This document shows positions 43,801-56,777 of a stretch of 64,000 nucleotides of DNA, in pieces (the stretch's first letter is position 1; each line of letters starts with the position of its first letter). A program made the translations under genes and the position numbers. The stretch spans positions 3,596,001-3,660,000 of the forward strand of contig NZ_CP133656.1 in the NCBI RefSeq assembly GCF_036885195.1, written 5' to 3'. This stretch comes from Pectobacterium cacticida (GTDB taxonomy: Bacteria; Pseudomonadota; Gammaproteobacteria; Enterobacterales; Enterobacteriaceae). Below the pieces are notes generated by a model. The model did no database searches, was not told where the DNA came from, and saw nothing but the letters and a program-made list of their open reading frames with translations.

Positions 43801-44562
43801 CAGCTCATCCGGCCCCAGCGCACAGTTCAAACCGAACGAGAGCGGACGAGAATGGCGTAGAGAGTTGTAAAACGCTTCGGTTGTCTGACCGGATAGCGTA
43901 CGCCCTGACGCATCCGTGATCGTGCCGGAAATCATCACTGGCAGGACGATTCCTAGTGCCTCAAATTCGCTTTCGACCGCGAAGCTCGCCGCTTTAGCAT
44001 TTAAGGTATCGAAGATGGTTTCGATCATAATCAGATCGACACCACCCGCAATCAGTGCACGTGTCGATTCGCGATACGCATCTACCAGTTGATCAAAACT
44101 CACGTTGCGAAACGCAGGATCGTTAACATCGGGAGAGATCGAGGCAGTGCGGTTCGTCGGGCCAAGCACACCCGCAACATAACGCGGTTTATCCGGCGTT
44201 AACGCCGTCCATTTATCCGCACAGGCACGCGCAAGCTGTGCGGCGACGGTATTAATTTCCGCCGACAGCGATTCCATACCATAGTCGGCCATTGCAATCG
44301 TGGTGGCGTTGAAGGTGTTGGTTTCAAGAATGTCGGCACCGGCTTCCAGATAAGCCTCATGGATTTCGCTGATCACCTGTGGCTTTGTGAGCACCAGTAG
44401 ATCGTTATTGCCCTTCACATCGCTAGGCCAGTCGGCAAAACGCTCGCCGCGATAATCTGCTTCCTGCAGGCGATAACCCTGGATCATGGTACCCATACCA
44501 CCATCCAGCACCATGATGCGTTGCGCCAACTGACGCTTCAATCCGTCTACCCGATTACTCAC
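40879..44562 (-). CDS. metH: Cobalamin-dependent methionine synthase
   Basis: 1227 aa from the GTG at 44562, same length and start (MSNRVDGLKRQLAQRIMVLDG, first 20) as E. coli MetH; the frame extends 6 codons to another GTG. Four modules in order: homocysteine-binding barrel with zinc cysteines (LNCALGP, GGCCGST); folate-binding barrel (VGERTNVTGS); cobalamin domain with the axial histidine in GDVHDIGKNIVG; and the reactivation domain that binds AdoMet (ending VERWLAPNLGYDAD). It transfers methyl from methyltetrahydrofolate to homocysteine. metA lies 269 bp upstream on the same strand. The product depends on B12 and flavodoxin. Confidence 0.98.
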   Translation of the reverse strand: MSNRVDGLKRQLAQRIMVLDGGMGTMIQGYRLQEADYRGERFADWPSDVKGNNDLLVLTKPQVISEIHEAYLEAGADILETNTFNATTIAMADYGMESLSAEINTVAAQLARACADKWTALTPDKPRYVAGVLGPTNRTASISPDVNDPAFRNVSFDQLVDAYRESTRALIAGGVDLIMIETIFDTLNAKAASFAVESEFEALGIVLPVMISGTITDASGRTLSGQTTEAFYNSLRHSRPLSFGLNCALGPDELRQYVAELSRIAECYVSAHPNAGLPNAFGEYDLDPADMAKHIGEWARSGFLNIVGGCCGSTPAHIAAIAKVVEGVPPRQLPEIPVACRLSGLEPLNIDANTLFVNVGERTNVTGSARFKRLIKEEKYNEALDVARQQVESGAQIIDINMDEGMLDAEAAMIRFLNLIAGEPDIARVPIMIDSSKWNVVEKGLKCIQGKGIVNSISMKEGVEAFVHHAKLVRRYGAAVVVMAFDEVGQADTRARKIEICRRAYRILTEEVGFPPEDIIFDPNIFAVATGIDEHNNYAVDFIEACADIKAQLPHAMISGGVSNVSFSFRGNDLVREAIHAVFLYHAIRNGMDMGIVNAGQLAIYDDLPAELRDAVEDVILNRRSDATERMLELAEKYRGSKTEDEGSKTQAEWRGWDVKKRLEYSLVKGITEFIELDTEEARQQAARPIEVIEGPLMDGMNVVGDLFGAGKMFLPQVVKSARVMKQAVAYLEPYIEASKAKGTSAGKILLATVKGDVHDIGKNIVGVVLQCNNYEIIDLGVMVPTDKILKTAREEKVDIIGLSGLITPSLDEMVNVAKEMERQGFTLPLLIGGATTSKAHTAVKIEQNYSGPTVYVQNASRSVGVVSALLSNTQYDDFVARTRKEYETVRIQHARKKPRTPPVTLDAARANASVLDWENYSPPIPHRLGVQEVVASIETLRHYIDWTPFFMTWSLAGKYPHILEDEVVGEEAQRLFADANAMLDDLSARGALNPRGVVGLFPANRVGDDVVIYTDERRDTVLSVSHHLRQQTEKTDFPNYCLSDFVAPKSSGKPDYLGAFAVTGGLEEDTLADQWEAQHDDYNKIMVKAISDRLAEAFAEYLHERVRKVYWGYAPNENLSNALLIRENYQGIRPAPGYPACPDHTEKVQIWQLLDVEKHTGMKLTESYAMWPGASVSGWYFSHPDSKYFAVAQIQRDQVEDYAVRKGMKVSDVERWLAPNLGYDAD

Positions 44563-44831
44563 GTGAACCCCATTATCCACTGATAAATTCGCTATATATT
44601 GCGTCTACCCTAACATAAGTTAGGAACGCGCTTAGTTAAGAATCCGTCAAGTTACGTCGTTACTTGACCAGCGAATTCTCCGAGCAACCTGAGTCCGTCA
44701 GCATAGCAAAAGCATGGTGACAGTCGGCAATGGCTCGCATAAACCGCTTGGAAGCCGCTGAAAGTAAGTTAGCAGGAACCGTCACTCGATTTGTTTCCCA
44801 AAGCTACTGCAAGATTTGACTTCAGCTCGCG

Positions 44832-45761
44832 CTAGTCCAACGTCGGATTCATCTGGCGTAAATCATAAGGCGTAATCTGGTAAACATAGTAATTCAGCCA
44901 GTTAACGAACAACAGGTGACCGTGGCTACGCCAGGTCGCCTTCGGTACCACTTCAGGATTGTCGTCAGGAAAATAATTAACGGGAATTGCAGGGCCTAGT
45001 CCAGCAGCGCGATCGCGCAAGAACTCATTTGCTAGCGTCAAGGCATCATATTCCGGGTGCCCGGTAACAAACGCGAGACGTTTATCTTTACTAGCAAACA
45101 AATAGGCACCAGCCTCTTCAGACTCAACCAACATCTCTAAATCCGTATGCTGCCGAATGACATCGACCGGAAAATCTGCATAGCGTGAATGTGGGGCCAG
45201 GAACGTTTCATCAAAGCCGCGAGTCAGCAAAGCATGGGGCTGCAACGTTTGATGCATATAAACTCCCGATAATTTCTCCTTTCTAGTCATCTTGGGAATA
45301 CCGTAGAGGATATTAAGAGCAGCCTGTACGGCCCAACACACGAATAAAGTGGATGTAACGTGCTCTGTTGCCCATTCAATGACCCGAGCAATTTGCGGCC
45401 AATAAACAACATCACAGAAATCAACGAGTCCCAGTGGGGCACCTGTAACAATTAAGCCATCAAAATTTTCATCCTGAATATCATCAAAATTGCAGTAGAA
45501 GTTATTCAAATGCTCGGATGGCGTATTCTTTGATTCACGGCTATCAATACGCAGTAATTGAATATCTATTTGCAAGGGGGAATTAGATAACAAACGGAGA
45601 AACTGGTTTTCAGTCTCAATCTTTTTTGGCATCAGGTTCAGAATCAGCACCTTGAGCGGACGAATTTCCTGAGTTTTAGCGCGCGATGATGTCATCACAA
45701 AAACATTTTCATTACGCAGAAAATTAACAGCTGGCAACTCATCAGGAACCCGAATTGGCAT
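44832..45761 (-). CDS. metA: Homoserine O-succinyltransferase
   Basis: 309 aa, same length as E. coli MetA. ATG at 45761 with GAGGATATAAGG upstream. A class I glutamine amidotransferase-like fold with catalytic cysteine in LFVCWAVQAALNI and histidine/glutamate in FVTGHPEYDALT. It acylates homoserine as the first committed step to methionine. Succinyl rather than acetyl specificity is assumed from close similarity to E. coli. Four MetJ-type boxes lie upstream. Confidence 0.97.
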   Translation of the reverse strand: MPIRVPDELPAVNFLRNENVFVMTSSRAKTQEIRPLKVLILNLMPKKIETENQFLRLLSNSPLQIDIQLLRIDSRESKNTPSEHLNNFYCNFDDIQDENFDGLIVTGAPLGLVDFCDVVYWPQIARVIEWATEHVTSTLFVCWAVQAALNILYGIPKMTRKEKLSGVYMHQTLQPHALLTRGFDETFLAPHSRYADFPVDVIRQHTDLEMLVESEEAGAYLFASKDKRLAFVTGHPEYDALTLANEFLRDRAAGLGPAIPVNYFPDDNPEVVPKATWRSHGHLLFVNWLNYYVYQITPYDLRQMNPTLD

Positions 45762-45780
45762 AACCTTATATCCTCAAAGC

Positions 45781-45812
45781 ATACGTTTAAACGTTTAGAC
45801 ATCCAGATGCCT
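45781..45812 (-). promoter_or_regulatory. Tandem MetJ boxes of metA
   Basis: Four adjacent 8-mers, ATACGTTT, AAACGTTT, AGACATCC and AGATGCCT, each resemble the AGACGTCT met box. The pattern is almost the same as I recall for E. coli metA. Repression by MetJ with S-adenosylmethionine is expected. Confidence 0.85.
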
Positions 45813-46073
45813 GAAGATAGCGAGTTTTTGTATTGATGTCGAGAGTGCAACGCATAAGGTGAAAATGTTTCACGAACACAGTATTTGCTGTCTATCCAAC
45901 TTTGATTTTGAAAGGAACAACGCGCACGATAAGCCGCTGCAATGATCCCATCACCCGTCCGCTCGCCCGACCACCGCGAACGTAAACGGCACCCTCACGT
46001 GCTTCATCGTTGTGATCAACTTATGGCAGGACTTTCCCCCGCAGGAATGTGCTCATGCTGGGCGCAGCACAGC
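45813..46073. other. Gap between metA boxes and rrn terminator
   Basis: About 260 bp without gene or recognised motif beyond GTGAAAATGTTTCAC near 45860, a 6-bp inverted repeat that could be a weak operator. Confidence 0.4.
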
Positions 46074-46103
46074 AAAAAGCCCCTGTCTTGCGACAGGGGC
46101 TTT
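46074..46103 (-). terminator. rRNA operon terminator
   Basis: AAAGCCCCTGTC (46076-46087) and GACAGGGGCTTT (46092-46103) form a 12-bp stem with a TTGC loop; read on the minus strand a T-run follows. It lies just after 5S. Confidence 0.92.
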
Positions 46104-46114
46104 CCACTTATTTG

Positions 46115-46234
46115 AAGCCTGGCAGTTCCCTACTCTCACATGGGGAGACCCCACACTACCATCGGCGCTACGGCGTTTCACTTCTGAGTTCGGCATGGGG
46201 TCAGGTGGGACCACCGCGCTATCGCCGCCAGGCA
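46115..46234 (-). rRNA. 5S ribosomal RNA
   Basis: 120 nt, minus strand. It begins TGCCTGGCGGC and ends with the complementary GGCAGGC-type 3' arm, with the conserved CGGTGGTCCCACCTGACC core. Last gene of the rrn operon. Confidence 0.97.
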
Positions 46235-46446
46235 AATTTCTCGTCTCTTCCTGAGACTCGCCCTTCGGGTCGTCGCTTTGCGACGCACAAAATCGTTCCA
46301 GACGATTTGTCTCCTCCCTTCTCAGGCCAGCGCTCCGCGCTGTTTTATGTCCACGCCATCGCGCAAACATTTAATCTTCAATCTTCGAACAAGCTGAATA
46401 TCGTTCTCTATGCGTCTTTCATCTCTCAAAACACCTTCGGTGTTGT

Positions 46447-49352
<2,906 letters not shown>

Positions 49353-49570
49353 TCACAACCCGAAGGTGTCTTTGATAAACCAAAGTCATCATCGCGCTGT
49401 GATTATTTGAGAGACTCATTGACAGACAAATTCACCGTGTTTACCCATAAATAGCCAAGGTATTCACGATTATTCCGCTGTCATGTTTCAATTTTCAGCT
49501 TGTTCCAGATTGTTAAAGAGCAAAATACTTCGCAGCATACTGTTTCCAATACACTCTGAAGTCTTTTTAA

Positions 49571-49646
49571 TGGTGGAGCTATGCGGGATCGAACCGCAGA
49601 CCTCCTGCGTGCAAAGCAGGCGCTCTCCCAGCTGAGCTATAGCCCC
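49571..49646 (-). tRNA. tRNA-Ala (anticodon TGC)
   Basis: 76 nt with encoded CCA, in the 16S-23S spacer. It starts GGGGCTATAGCTCAGCTGGG and has anticodon TGC in CCTGCTTTGCACGCAGG. A boxA-like CTCTTTAACAATCTGG lies downstream before 23S (about 49506-49521). Confidence 0.98.
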
Positions 49647-49688
49647 ATCGCTACTCGCAGTCACCCTAATTACCACTCATGGAAGAGT

Positions 49689-49765
<77 letters not shown>

Positions 49766-49837
49766 ATTAAGGTATTCTGCTCGCTATCTTCATCAGACAA
49801 TCTGTGTGAGCACTTCACTCAATCCATATCTTCTTGC

Positions 49838-51377
<1,540 letters not shown>

Positions 51378-51524
51378 AAGATTTGTTTGATTTGCTGAAC
51401 TCGTCAGCCATGCTCAAAGAATTAAAACTGTTTATTCGTAATGAATTTACTGTTGTTCACTCTTCAAGACTTTTTATATCGTTAAGATACGGTCTTGTGA
51501 GTGCCCACACAGATTGTCTGATTG

Positions 51525-51539
51525 AATTGTTAAAGAGCA
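51525..51539 (-). promoter_or_regulatory. rrn leader boxA
   Basis: TGCTCTTTAACAATT on the minus strand, upstream of 16S, is the boxA antitermination signal bound by NusB/NusE. Confidence 0.85.
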
Positions 51540-51569
51540 GTGCCGCAGCGTACTGCGGCGCGGGCGCAT

Positions 51570-51597
51570 ATGTTATGCGTTTCCGCTGTGAAGTCAA
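51570..51597 (-). promoter_or_regulatory. rrn promoter P2
   Basis: TTGACT (-35, 51592-51597) and TAACAT (-10, 51570-51575) are 16 bp apart on the minus strand and followed by a GC-rich start region, the usual position of rrn P2. Confidence 0.7.
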
Positions 51598-51677
51598 GTC
51601 ATGACTGACTGCCTTCGTTGAATCTTTTCCCTTTCCACCACAACCGCGTGTCGCTGTTGCCGTGTCAGTGGTGGCGC

Positions 51678-51705
51678 ATTATAGGGACTTCTCGCCCTGC
51701 CGCAA
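51678..51705 (-). promoter_or_regulatory. rrn promoter P1
   Basis: TTGCGG (-35, 51700-51705) and TATAAT (-10, 51678-51683) are 16 bp apart with a GCGCC discriminator; an A/T-rich UP-element-like stretch (51706-51730) lies upstream. Typical growth-rate-controlled rrn P1. Confidence 0.85.
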
Positions 51706-51822
51706 TAAGTATTTTAAAGAAAAATGACTGTTTGCTGCATTCCACAGCAAAACCCCGCCTTATACCTTTTTCTGCACAAACTTATCCACAGAAAGCATTC
51801 TACTCAAAAATTGACGAGCATC

Positions 51823-51838
51823 ACGCAAACGTTTTCGC
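51823..51838 (+). promoter_or_regulatory. PurR operator of purHD
   Basis: ACGCAAACGTTTTCGC matches the 16-bp PurR consensus ACGCAAACGTTTTCGT at all but the last base. It lies in the gap between rrn P1 and purH, near a TTGACG/TACAAT pair whose spacing is too long for a simple promoter, so exact -35/-10 is not called. Confidence 0.9.
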
Positions 51839-51981
51839 TACAATTCACCCCGTTCAAAATCGTCGTGTTTTTGCGAACGCTAACTGAATATTTCTCTTTA
51901 TTCCGCAATTATTGCTCTGACAAAGACGATATTCACATACCGTTCTTTACTGACTACCCAAATCCAGGGGATAACATCATC

Positions 51982-53571
51982 ATGCAACAACGCCGTCCAA
52001 TTCGCCGCGCTCTGCTCAGCGTTTCTGACAAAGCAGGTATTGTCGAATTTGCTCAAGCTCTGTCCCACCGTGGCGTCGAGCTCCTTTCAACCGGAGGAAC
52101 CGCCCGTTTGCTGGCCGATGCTGGCTTAGCGGTGACAGAAGTCTCTGACTATACCGGTTTCCCGGAAATGATGGATGGGCGAGTAAAGACCCTGCACCCG
52201 AAAGTACACGGCGGCATTCTGGGACGACGCGATCAAGATGATGCGATCATGGCGCAGCACGACATCAAGCCGATTGATATCGTCGTTGTGAATCTGTATC
52301 CGTTTGCCCAGACCGTCGCGCGTGAGAACTGCACATTAGAAGATGCCGTTGAAAACATCGATATCGGCGGCCCGACTATGGTTCGCTCCGCGGCTAAGAA
52401 CCATAAGGATGTGGCTATTGTGGTCAAGAGCAGCGACTACAGCGCTATTATTAATGAAATCGACGCCAACGAGGGTTCGCTAACCTACGAAACCCGTTTC
52501 GATTTAGCGATTAAAGCCTTCGAGCATACTGCCGCGTACGACAGTATGATTGCCAACTACTTTGGCGCACTGGTTCCGCCTTACCACGGCGATACCGATA
52601 AGCCATCTGGCCACTTCCCACGCACATTGAACCTGAACTACATCAAAAAGCAGGATATGCGCTACGGCGAGAACAGCCATCAGCAAGCTGCCTTCTATAT
52701 AGAAGAGAATATTCACGAGGCATCTGTCGCCACGTCTACACAGTTACAAGGAAAGGCGCTGTCTTATAACAACATCGCCGATACCGATGCAGCGCTGGAG
52801 TGTGTGAAAGAATTCGCCGAACCCGCCTGCGTTATCGTTAAACACGCGAATCCTTGTGGCGTCGCCATTGGCGGCTCAATTCTTGATGCCTATGAACGCG
52901 CCTATAAAACCGACCCGACATCTGCATTCGGCGGCATTATCGCTTTCAACCGAGAATTGGATGAAGAAACTGCACAAGCCATCCTCAGCCGCCAGTTTGT
53001 CGAAGTGATTATTGCGCCATCCGTCAGTGAGGCGGTATTGAAAGTGACAGCCGCCAAACAAAACGTACGTGTCCTGACCAGTGGTAGCTGGCAGCAACGT
53101 ATTCCTGGCCTGGATTTCAAACGTGTCAACGGCGGTTTGCTGGTACAGGATCGTGATTTGGGTATGGTTGACGCGTCTCAACTGCGCGTCGTGACTGAAC
53201 GCCAGCCGAACGAGCAGGAATTACGCGATGCACTCTTCTGTTGGAAAGTGGCTAAATTCGTTAAATCCAACGCGATCGTCTATGCCCGCGACAACATGAC
53301 TATCGGGATAGGCGCCGGTCAGATGAGCCGCGTTTACTCTGCGAAAATAGCCGGAATAAAAGCGGAAGATGAAGGGCTGGAAGTAAAAGGTTCCGCAATG
53401 GCTTCTGATGCCTTCTTCCCATTCCGCGATGGCATTGATGCTGCCGCGGCCGTTGGCATTACTTGCGTGATCCAACCGGGGGGGTCCATTCGTGATGATG
53501 AAGTTATTGCTGCCGCCAACGAACATGGCATTGCGATGATCTTTACCGGTATGCGCCATTTCCGCCATTAA
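51982..53571 (+). CDS. purH: Bifunctional AICAR transformylase/IMP cyclohydrolase
   Basis: 529 aa, same as E. coli; ATG at 51982 (a GGGG precedes it at a rather long spacing; the frame extends much further but without family similarity). N-terminal MGS-like IMP cyclohydrolase domain (STGGTARLLADAGL, DGRVKTLHPKVHGG) and C-terminal AICAR formyltransferase with KHANPCG and FFPFRDGID. It does the last two steps to IMP. The leader carries a PurR box; purD follows by 18 bp. Confidence 0.97.
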   Translation: MQQRRPIRRALLSVSDKAGIVEFAQALSHRGVELLSTGGTARLLADAGLAVTEVSDYTGFPEMMDGRVKTLHPKVHGGILGRRDQDDAIMAQHDIKPIDIVVVNLYPFAQTVARENCTLEDAVENIDIGGPTMVRSAAKNHKDVAIVVKSSDYSAIINEIDANEGSLTYETRFDLAIKAFEHTAAYDSMIANYFGALVPPYHGDTDKPSGHFPRTLNLNYIKKQDMRYGENSHQQAAFYIEENIHEASVATSTQLQGKALSYNNIADTDAALECVKEFAEPACVIVKHANPCGVAIGGSILDAYERAYKTDPTSAFGGIIAFNRELDEETAQAILSRQFVEVIIAPSVSEAVLKVTAAKQNVRVLTSGSWQQRIPGLDFKRVNGGLLVQDRDLGMVDASQLRVVTERQPNEQELRDALFCWKVAKFVKSNAIVYARDNMTIGIGAGQMSRVYSAKIAGIKAEDEGLEVKGSAMASDAFFPFRDGIDAAAAVGITCVIQPGGSIRDDEVIAAANEHGIAMIFTGMRHFRH

Positions 53572-53589
53572 TTCTGGAGCTTGACTGAA

Positions 53590-54876
53590 ATGAACATTTT
53601 AATCATTGGCAGTGGTGGACGCGAACACGCGTTGGCCTGGAAAACGGCGCAATCGCCGCTGGCTAAGCGCGTTTATGTTGCTCCAGGCAACGCGGGCACC
53701 GCACTTGAACCGGCGCTGACCAACGTCGATATCGCCGCAACCGATATTCCTGCGTTAGTCGCCTTTGCACAGGAAAACCACATCGATTTAACCATCGTTG
53801 GCCCAGAAACACCGTTAGTTCTTGGTGTTGTAGATGCGTTTCAGAGTGCAGGCCTAAAAATCTTTGGCCCAACACAGAGCGCAGCCCAGTTAGAAGGTTC
53901 TAAAGCCTTTACAAAAGATTTTCTGGCACGCCATAACATCCCAACGGCGGAATACCAGAACTTTACCGAAATTGAACCCGCGCTAGCCTATGTTCGCAGT
54001 AAAGGGGCTCCTATTGTTATCAAGGCGGACGGATTAGCCGCGGGCAAAGGCGTCATTGTCGCCATGACATTACAAGAAGCAGAAAATGCCATTCAGGATA
54101 TGTTGGCGGGCAATGCATTTGGCGATGCCGGACACCGTATCGTGGTGGAAGAGTTTCTTGATGGCGAAGAAGCCAGTTTCATCGTTATGGTGGACGGTAA
54201 ACATGTATTGCCGATGGCAACCAGCCAAGATCATAAGCGTGTGGGGGATAAAGATACCGGCCCAAATACTGGCGGTATGGGCGCGTATTCACCTGCACCA
54301 GTCGTGACCGACGAAATTCATCAGCGCGTGATGGATCAGGTGATTTGGCCGACCGTAAATGGCATGGCCGCAGAGGGAAATACCTACGTCGGTTTCCTGT
54401 ATGCAGGACTGATGATTTCTGCCGATGGCCAGCCAAAAGTGATCGAATTCAACTGTCGCTTTGGCGATCCTGAAACACAGCCAATTATGCTGCGCCTGCG
54501 CTCAGATCTGGTGGAGCTGTGTCTGGCAGCCTGTGACGGAACGCTGGATCAGAAAGATTCCGTCTGGGATGAGCGTCCGTCTCTGGGTGTGGTTTTGGCC
54601 GCAGGCGGCTACCCGGCTGACTACAACACGGGCGATGTGATTTCCGGTTTACCGCTGCAGGATGCCGAAGATGGCAAGGTCTTTCATGCGGGTACTAAGC
54701 TGAACGGTGTTAATGTCGTTACCAACGGCGGCCGCGTACTGTGCGTCACCGCATTGGGTAATACCGTGGCCGAAGCGCAGCAACGCGCTTATGAAATAGC
54801 CGCAGGTATTCAGTGGCAAGGAGTATTCTGTCGCAAAGACATCGGCTACCGTGCCATTGAGCGCGAGCAAGCCTGA
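53590..54876 (+). CDS. purD: Phosphoribosylamine--glycine ligase
   Basis: 428 aa from ATG at 53590 (GGAG upstream in the purH tail). ATP-grasp enzyme: N domain with IIGSGGREHALAWK, grasp domain with KADGLAAGKGVIVA, ATP/Mg segment EFNCRFGDPETQ. It makes glycinamide ribonucleotide, the second step to purines. Co-transcribed with purH under PurR; a terminator follows. Confidence 0.97.
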   Translation: MNILIIGSGGREHALAWKTAQSPLAKRVYVAPGNAGTALEPALTNVDIAATDIPALVAFAQENHIDLTIVGPETPLVLGVVDAFQSAGLKIFGPTQSAAQLEGSKAFTKDFLARHNIPTAEYQNFTEIEPALAYVRSKGAPIVIKADGLAAGKGVIVAMTLQEAENAIQDMLAGNAFGDAGHRIVVEEFLDGEEASFIVMVDGKHVLPMATSQDHKRVGDKDTGPNTGGMGAYSPAPVVTDEIHQRVMDQVIWPTVNGMAAEGNTYVGFLYAGLMISADGQPKVIEFNCRFGDPETQPIMLRLRSDLVELCLAACDGTLDQKDSVWDERPSLGVVLAAGGYPADYNTGDVISGLPLQDAEDGKVFHAGTKLNGVNVVTNGGRVLCVTALGNTVAEAQQRAYEIAAGIQWQGVFCRKDIGYRAIEREQA

Positions 54877-54918
54877 TAACTGATGCTCCGATAAACGATT
54901 ATCTGATCAATACTGAAG

Positions 54919-54940
54919 CCCGGAGAAATCCGGGTTTTTT
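54919..54940 (+). terminator. purHD terminator
   Basis: CCCGGA (54919-54924), GAAA loop, TCCGGG (54929-54934), then six T. Confidence 0.92.
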
Positions 54941-54945
54941 AATCG

Positions 54946-55626
54946 CTATTTAGGCTGCCACTGGCAGACGTCATCTTCCACCACCAGCAATAGCTGAATC
55001 CCTTCGGGTGCTTCTAGCCATGCAACGTTCAGCGGACGCGCCGTATGCGATTTTTGCTGTGCAATCCATTCACGCGAGTCTCTGTCGAAATCAGGGCGAA
55101 CGACCTTACCATCACAAGACTGAACTTGCCCTTCCAGCCATTTCCCTTGTTTCAGTATTACCTTGCCTGCACGCAGGACATCACTCAATTCCAACATCCG
55201 TTTTGCATCGAACTGATAGAGCGCAACATCATCATCGGAAAGCGACTCTCGTCTTTCAGCCAGTTGCCGCTGCATAAAGCTGACGGTTCCATCTTCAGCA
55301 AAGCGCAAACGCATATCTTCCTTTTGTGTACCGAGCTGATTACGCTGTATTTCACGTAGCTTATCCTGTTGGAACGTGTAGCGAGTCACCACCAGGGCAT
55401 TGCCCTGCAAGGGGCTATACACGGTAGTCAGCGACGTCGTATTCTGCGCATCATCTTTACGCCATAACCGCACAATACCGCGATCGGCAACGTAACCGCT
55501 GGCGAAAAATTCGGGCGGTGGGGTGTGGTTACTACATGCCACCACGGCGACCAGCACGACGCCCGCCCCACACCAACGTCGTAAAAACAAAAGGGGCGAT
55601 AACGCCCCTAAACGCTTAACCAGCAT
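54946..55626 (-). CDS. yjaH: DUF1481 lipoprotein, YjaH-like
   Basis: 226 aa. The N terminus has a signal sequence and lipobox (VAVVACSN). The rest (ASGYVADRGIVRLWRKDD, WQPK end) resembles the DUF1481 protein YjaH beside hupA in E. coli. Function unknown. Its start is 6 bp after the hupA stop. Confidence 0.9.
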   Translation of the reverse strand: MLVKRLGALSPLLFLRRWCGAGVVLVAVVACSNHTPPPEFFASGYVADRGIVRLWRKDDAQNTTSLTTVYSPLQGNALVVTRYTFQQDKLREIQRNQLGTQKEDMRLRFAEDGTVSFMQRQLAERRESLSDDDVALYQFDAKRMLELSDVLRAGKVILKQGKWLEGQVQSCDGKVVRPDFDRDSREWIAQQKSHTARPLNVAWLEAPEGIQLLLVVEDDVCQWQPK

Positions 55627-55632
55627 GGCTGC

Positions 55633-55905
55633 TTATTTAACAGCGTCTTTCAACGCTTTACCAGACACAAACGCTGGCACATTGGCAGCAGCAATTTTGA
55701 TTTCTTTACCGGTTTGTGGATTGCGGCCCGTGCGCTCATTGCGATGGTTGACCTTAAACGTACCAAAACCAACTAATTGTACTGCATCACCTTCTTTCAG
55801 AGACTCGGTAATTGCCGCCAGCGTTGATTCCAAGGCTGCTTTAGCCTGAGTTTTTGACAGATCAGCTTTGTCCGCAATTACATCAATCAGTTGAGTCTTA
55901 TTCAT
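55633..55905 (-). CDS. hupA: Nucleoid protein HU-alpha
   Basis: 90 aa, full length. Signature GFGTFKVNHRNERTGRNPQT (20 residues) contains the DNA-binding arm; ends SGKALKDAVK. Histone-like dimer that bends and compacts DNA. Start MNKTQLIDVIADKADLSKTQ as in E. coli HupA. AAGGAT precedes the ATG. Confidence 0.98.
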   Translation of the reverse strand: MNKTQLIDVIADKADLSKTQAKAALESTLAAITESLKEGDAVQLVGFGTFKVNHRNERTGRNPQTGKEIKIAAANVPAFVSGKALKDAVK

Positions 55906-56109
55906 AAGTTATCCTTACAGTGTGTTTATCGCTTGCTAAGCATCGAGTGCGAGGGATATGCCCTTCCCATTTAGGGTATGGTAGCACTCTCCTGCATACA
56001 CGCACCGACAGCCACTTTTTTTTACGCCTCCCCAAATGTAGACCAGACGGGGTGCGAATGTGAAGCCTTTAGACAGGCCATTTACGGCCTTAAATCACGT
56101 TTTATCACG

Positions 56110-56700
56110 TTATTGATGCAAATTTATCCCGATGTTACTACTCCCTGCCTCGCGCAGATCGGAACGGAGCCCTTTAATCAGCTCAATATCACGTTCTTCA
56201 CAAGCCGCCAATAGGCGAAAAATCTCCCATTGGATGTCCCATTCTTCTTCAACTGCAGGCAAAACCTTGAGCTCATCGTCTGTCATTTCTTTGCCCGCTT
56301 GCGTCATTTCCAACATCGCAACCGTGCGAATAGACACTTCGCTAATTGCTATCGCATGTTCGAGTGTAGCACCACTTAAACGAGAATGAATGAGCTCACC
56401 CAACGCAATACAGGCATCAATAGCGGGATAGACGCCATAAATATCGTAGTCTTCAGCCGTAGGAACCGCTTCTTCCAACTTTTCCAACTGGCTATCGAAA
56501 TTAACCTTCGCCTCTTTAACGACCAGTGTTTCCCATATCAAATCGAGGATGCGACGGTAGACCATCGCATCGCCAAAGCCCGTTTGACGACAGAACTCGT
56601 GGTAGTTGGGATACATACGCTCACAAAGGCATGCCATAAATGTGACATGCTGCCAGCTCGTCAGCTTTTCCAGACGTAAATGAATGGGATTACGTAACAT
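56110..56700 (-). CDS. yjaG: DUF416 family protein YjaG
   Basis: 196 aa from ATG at 56700 (frame extends 4 codons; E. coli YjaG starts here). All-helical small soluble protein, highly similar to YjaG (HVTFMACLCERMYPNYHEFC, WDIQWEIFRLLAACEERDIE; 20 residues each). Function unknown. Between nfi and hupA, as in E. coli. Confidence 0.93.
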   Translation of the reverse strand: MLRNPIHLRLEKLTSWQHVTFMACLCERMYPNYHEFCRQTGFGDAMVYRRILDLIWETLVVKEAKVNFDSQLEKLEEAVPTAEDYDIYGVYPAIDACIALGELIHSRLSGATLEHAIAISEVSIRTVAMLEMTQAGKEMTDDELKVLPAVEEEWDIQWEIFRLLAACEERDIELIKGLRSDLREAGSSNIGINLHQ

Positions 56701-56777
56701 TTTTATGCTCATTAACGGCGACGGACGGCAGTGTACCTGAAATCATAGTGACGCCCTATGCCTGAATTCCTAAAGTT

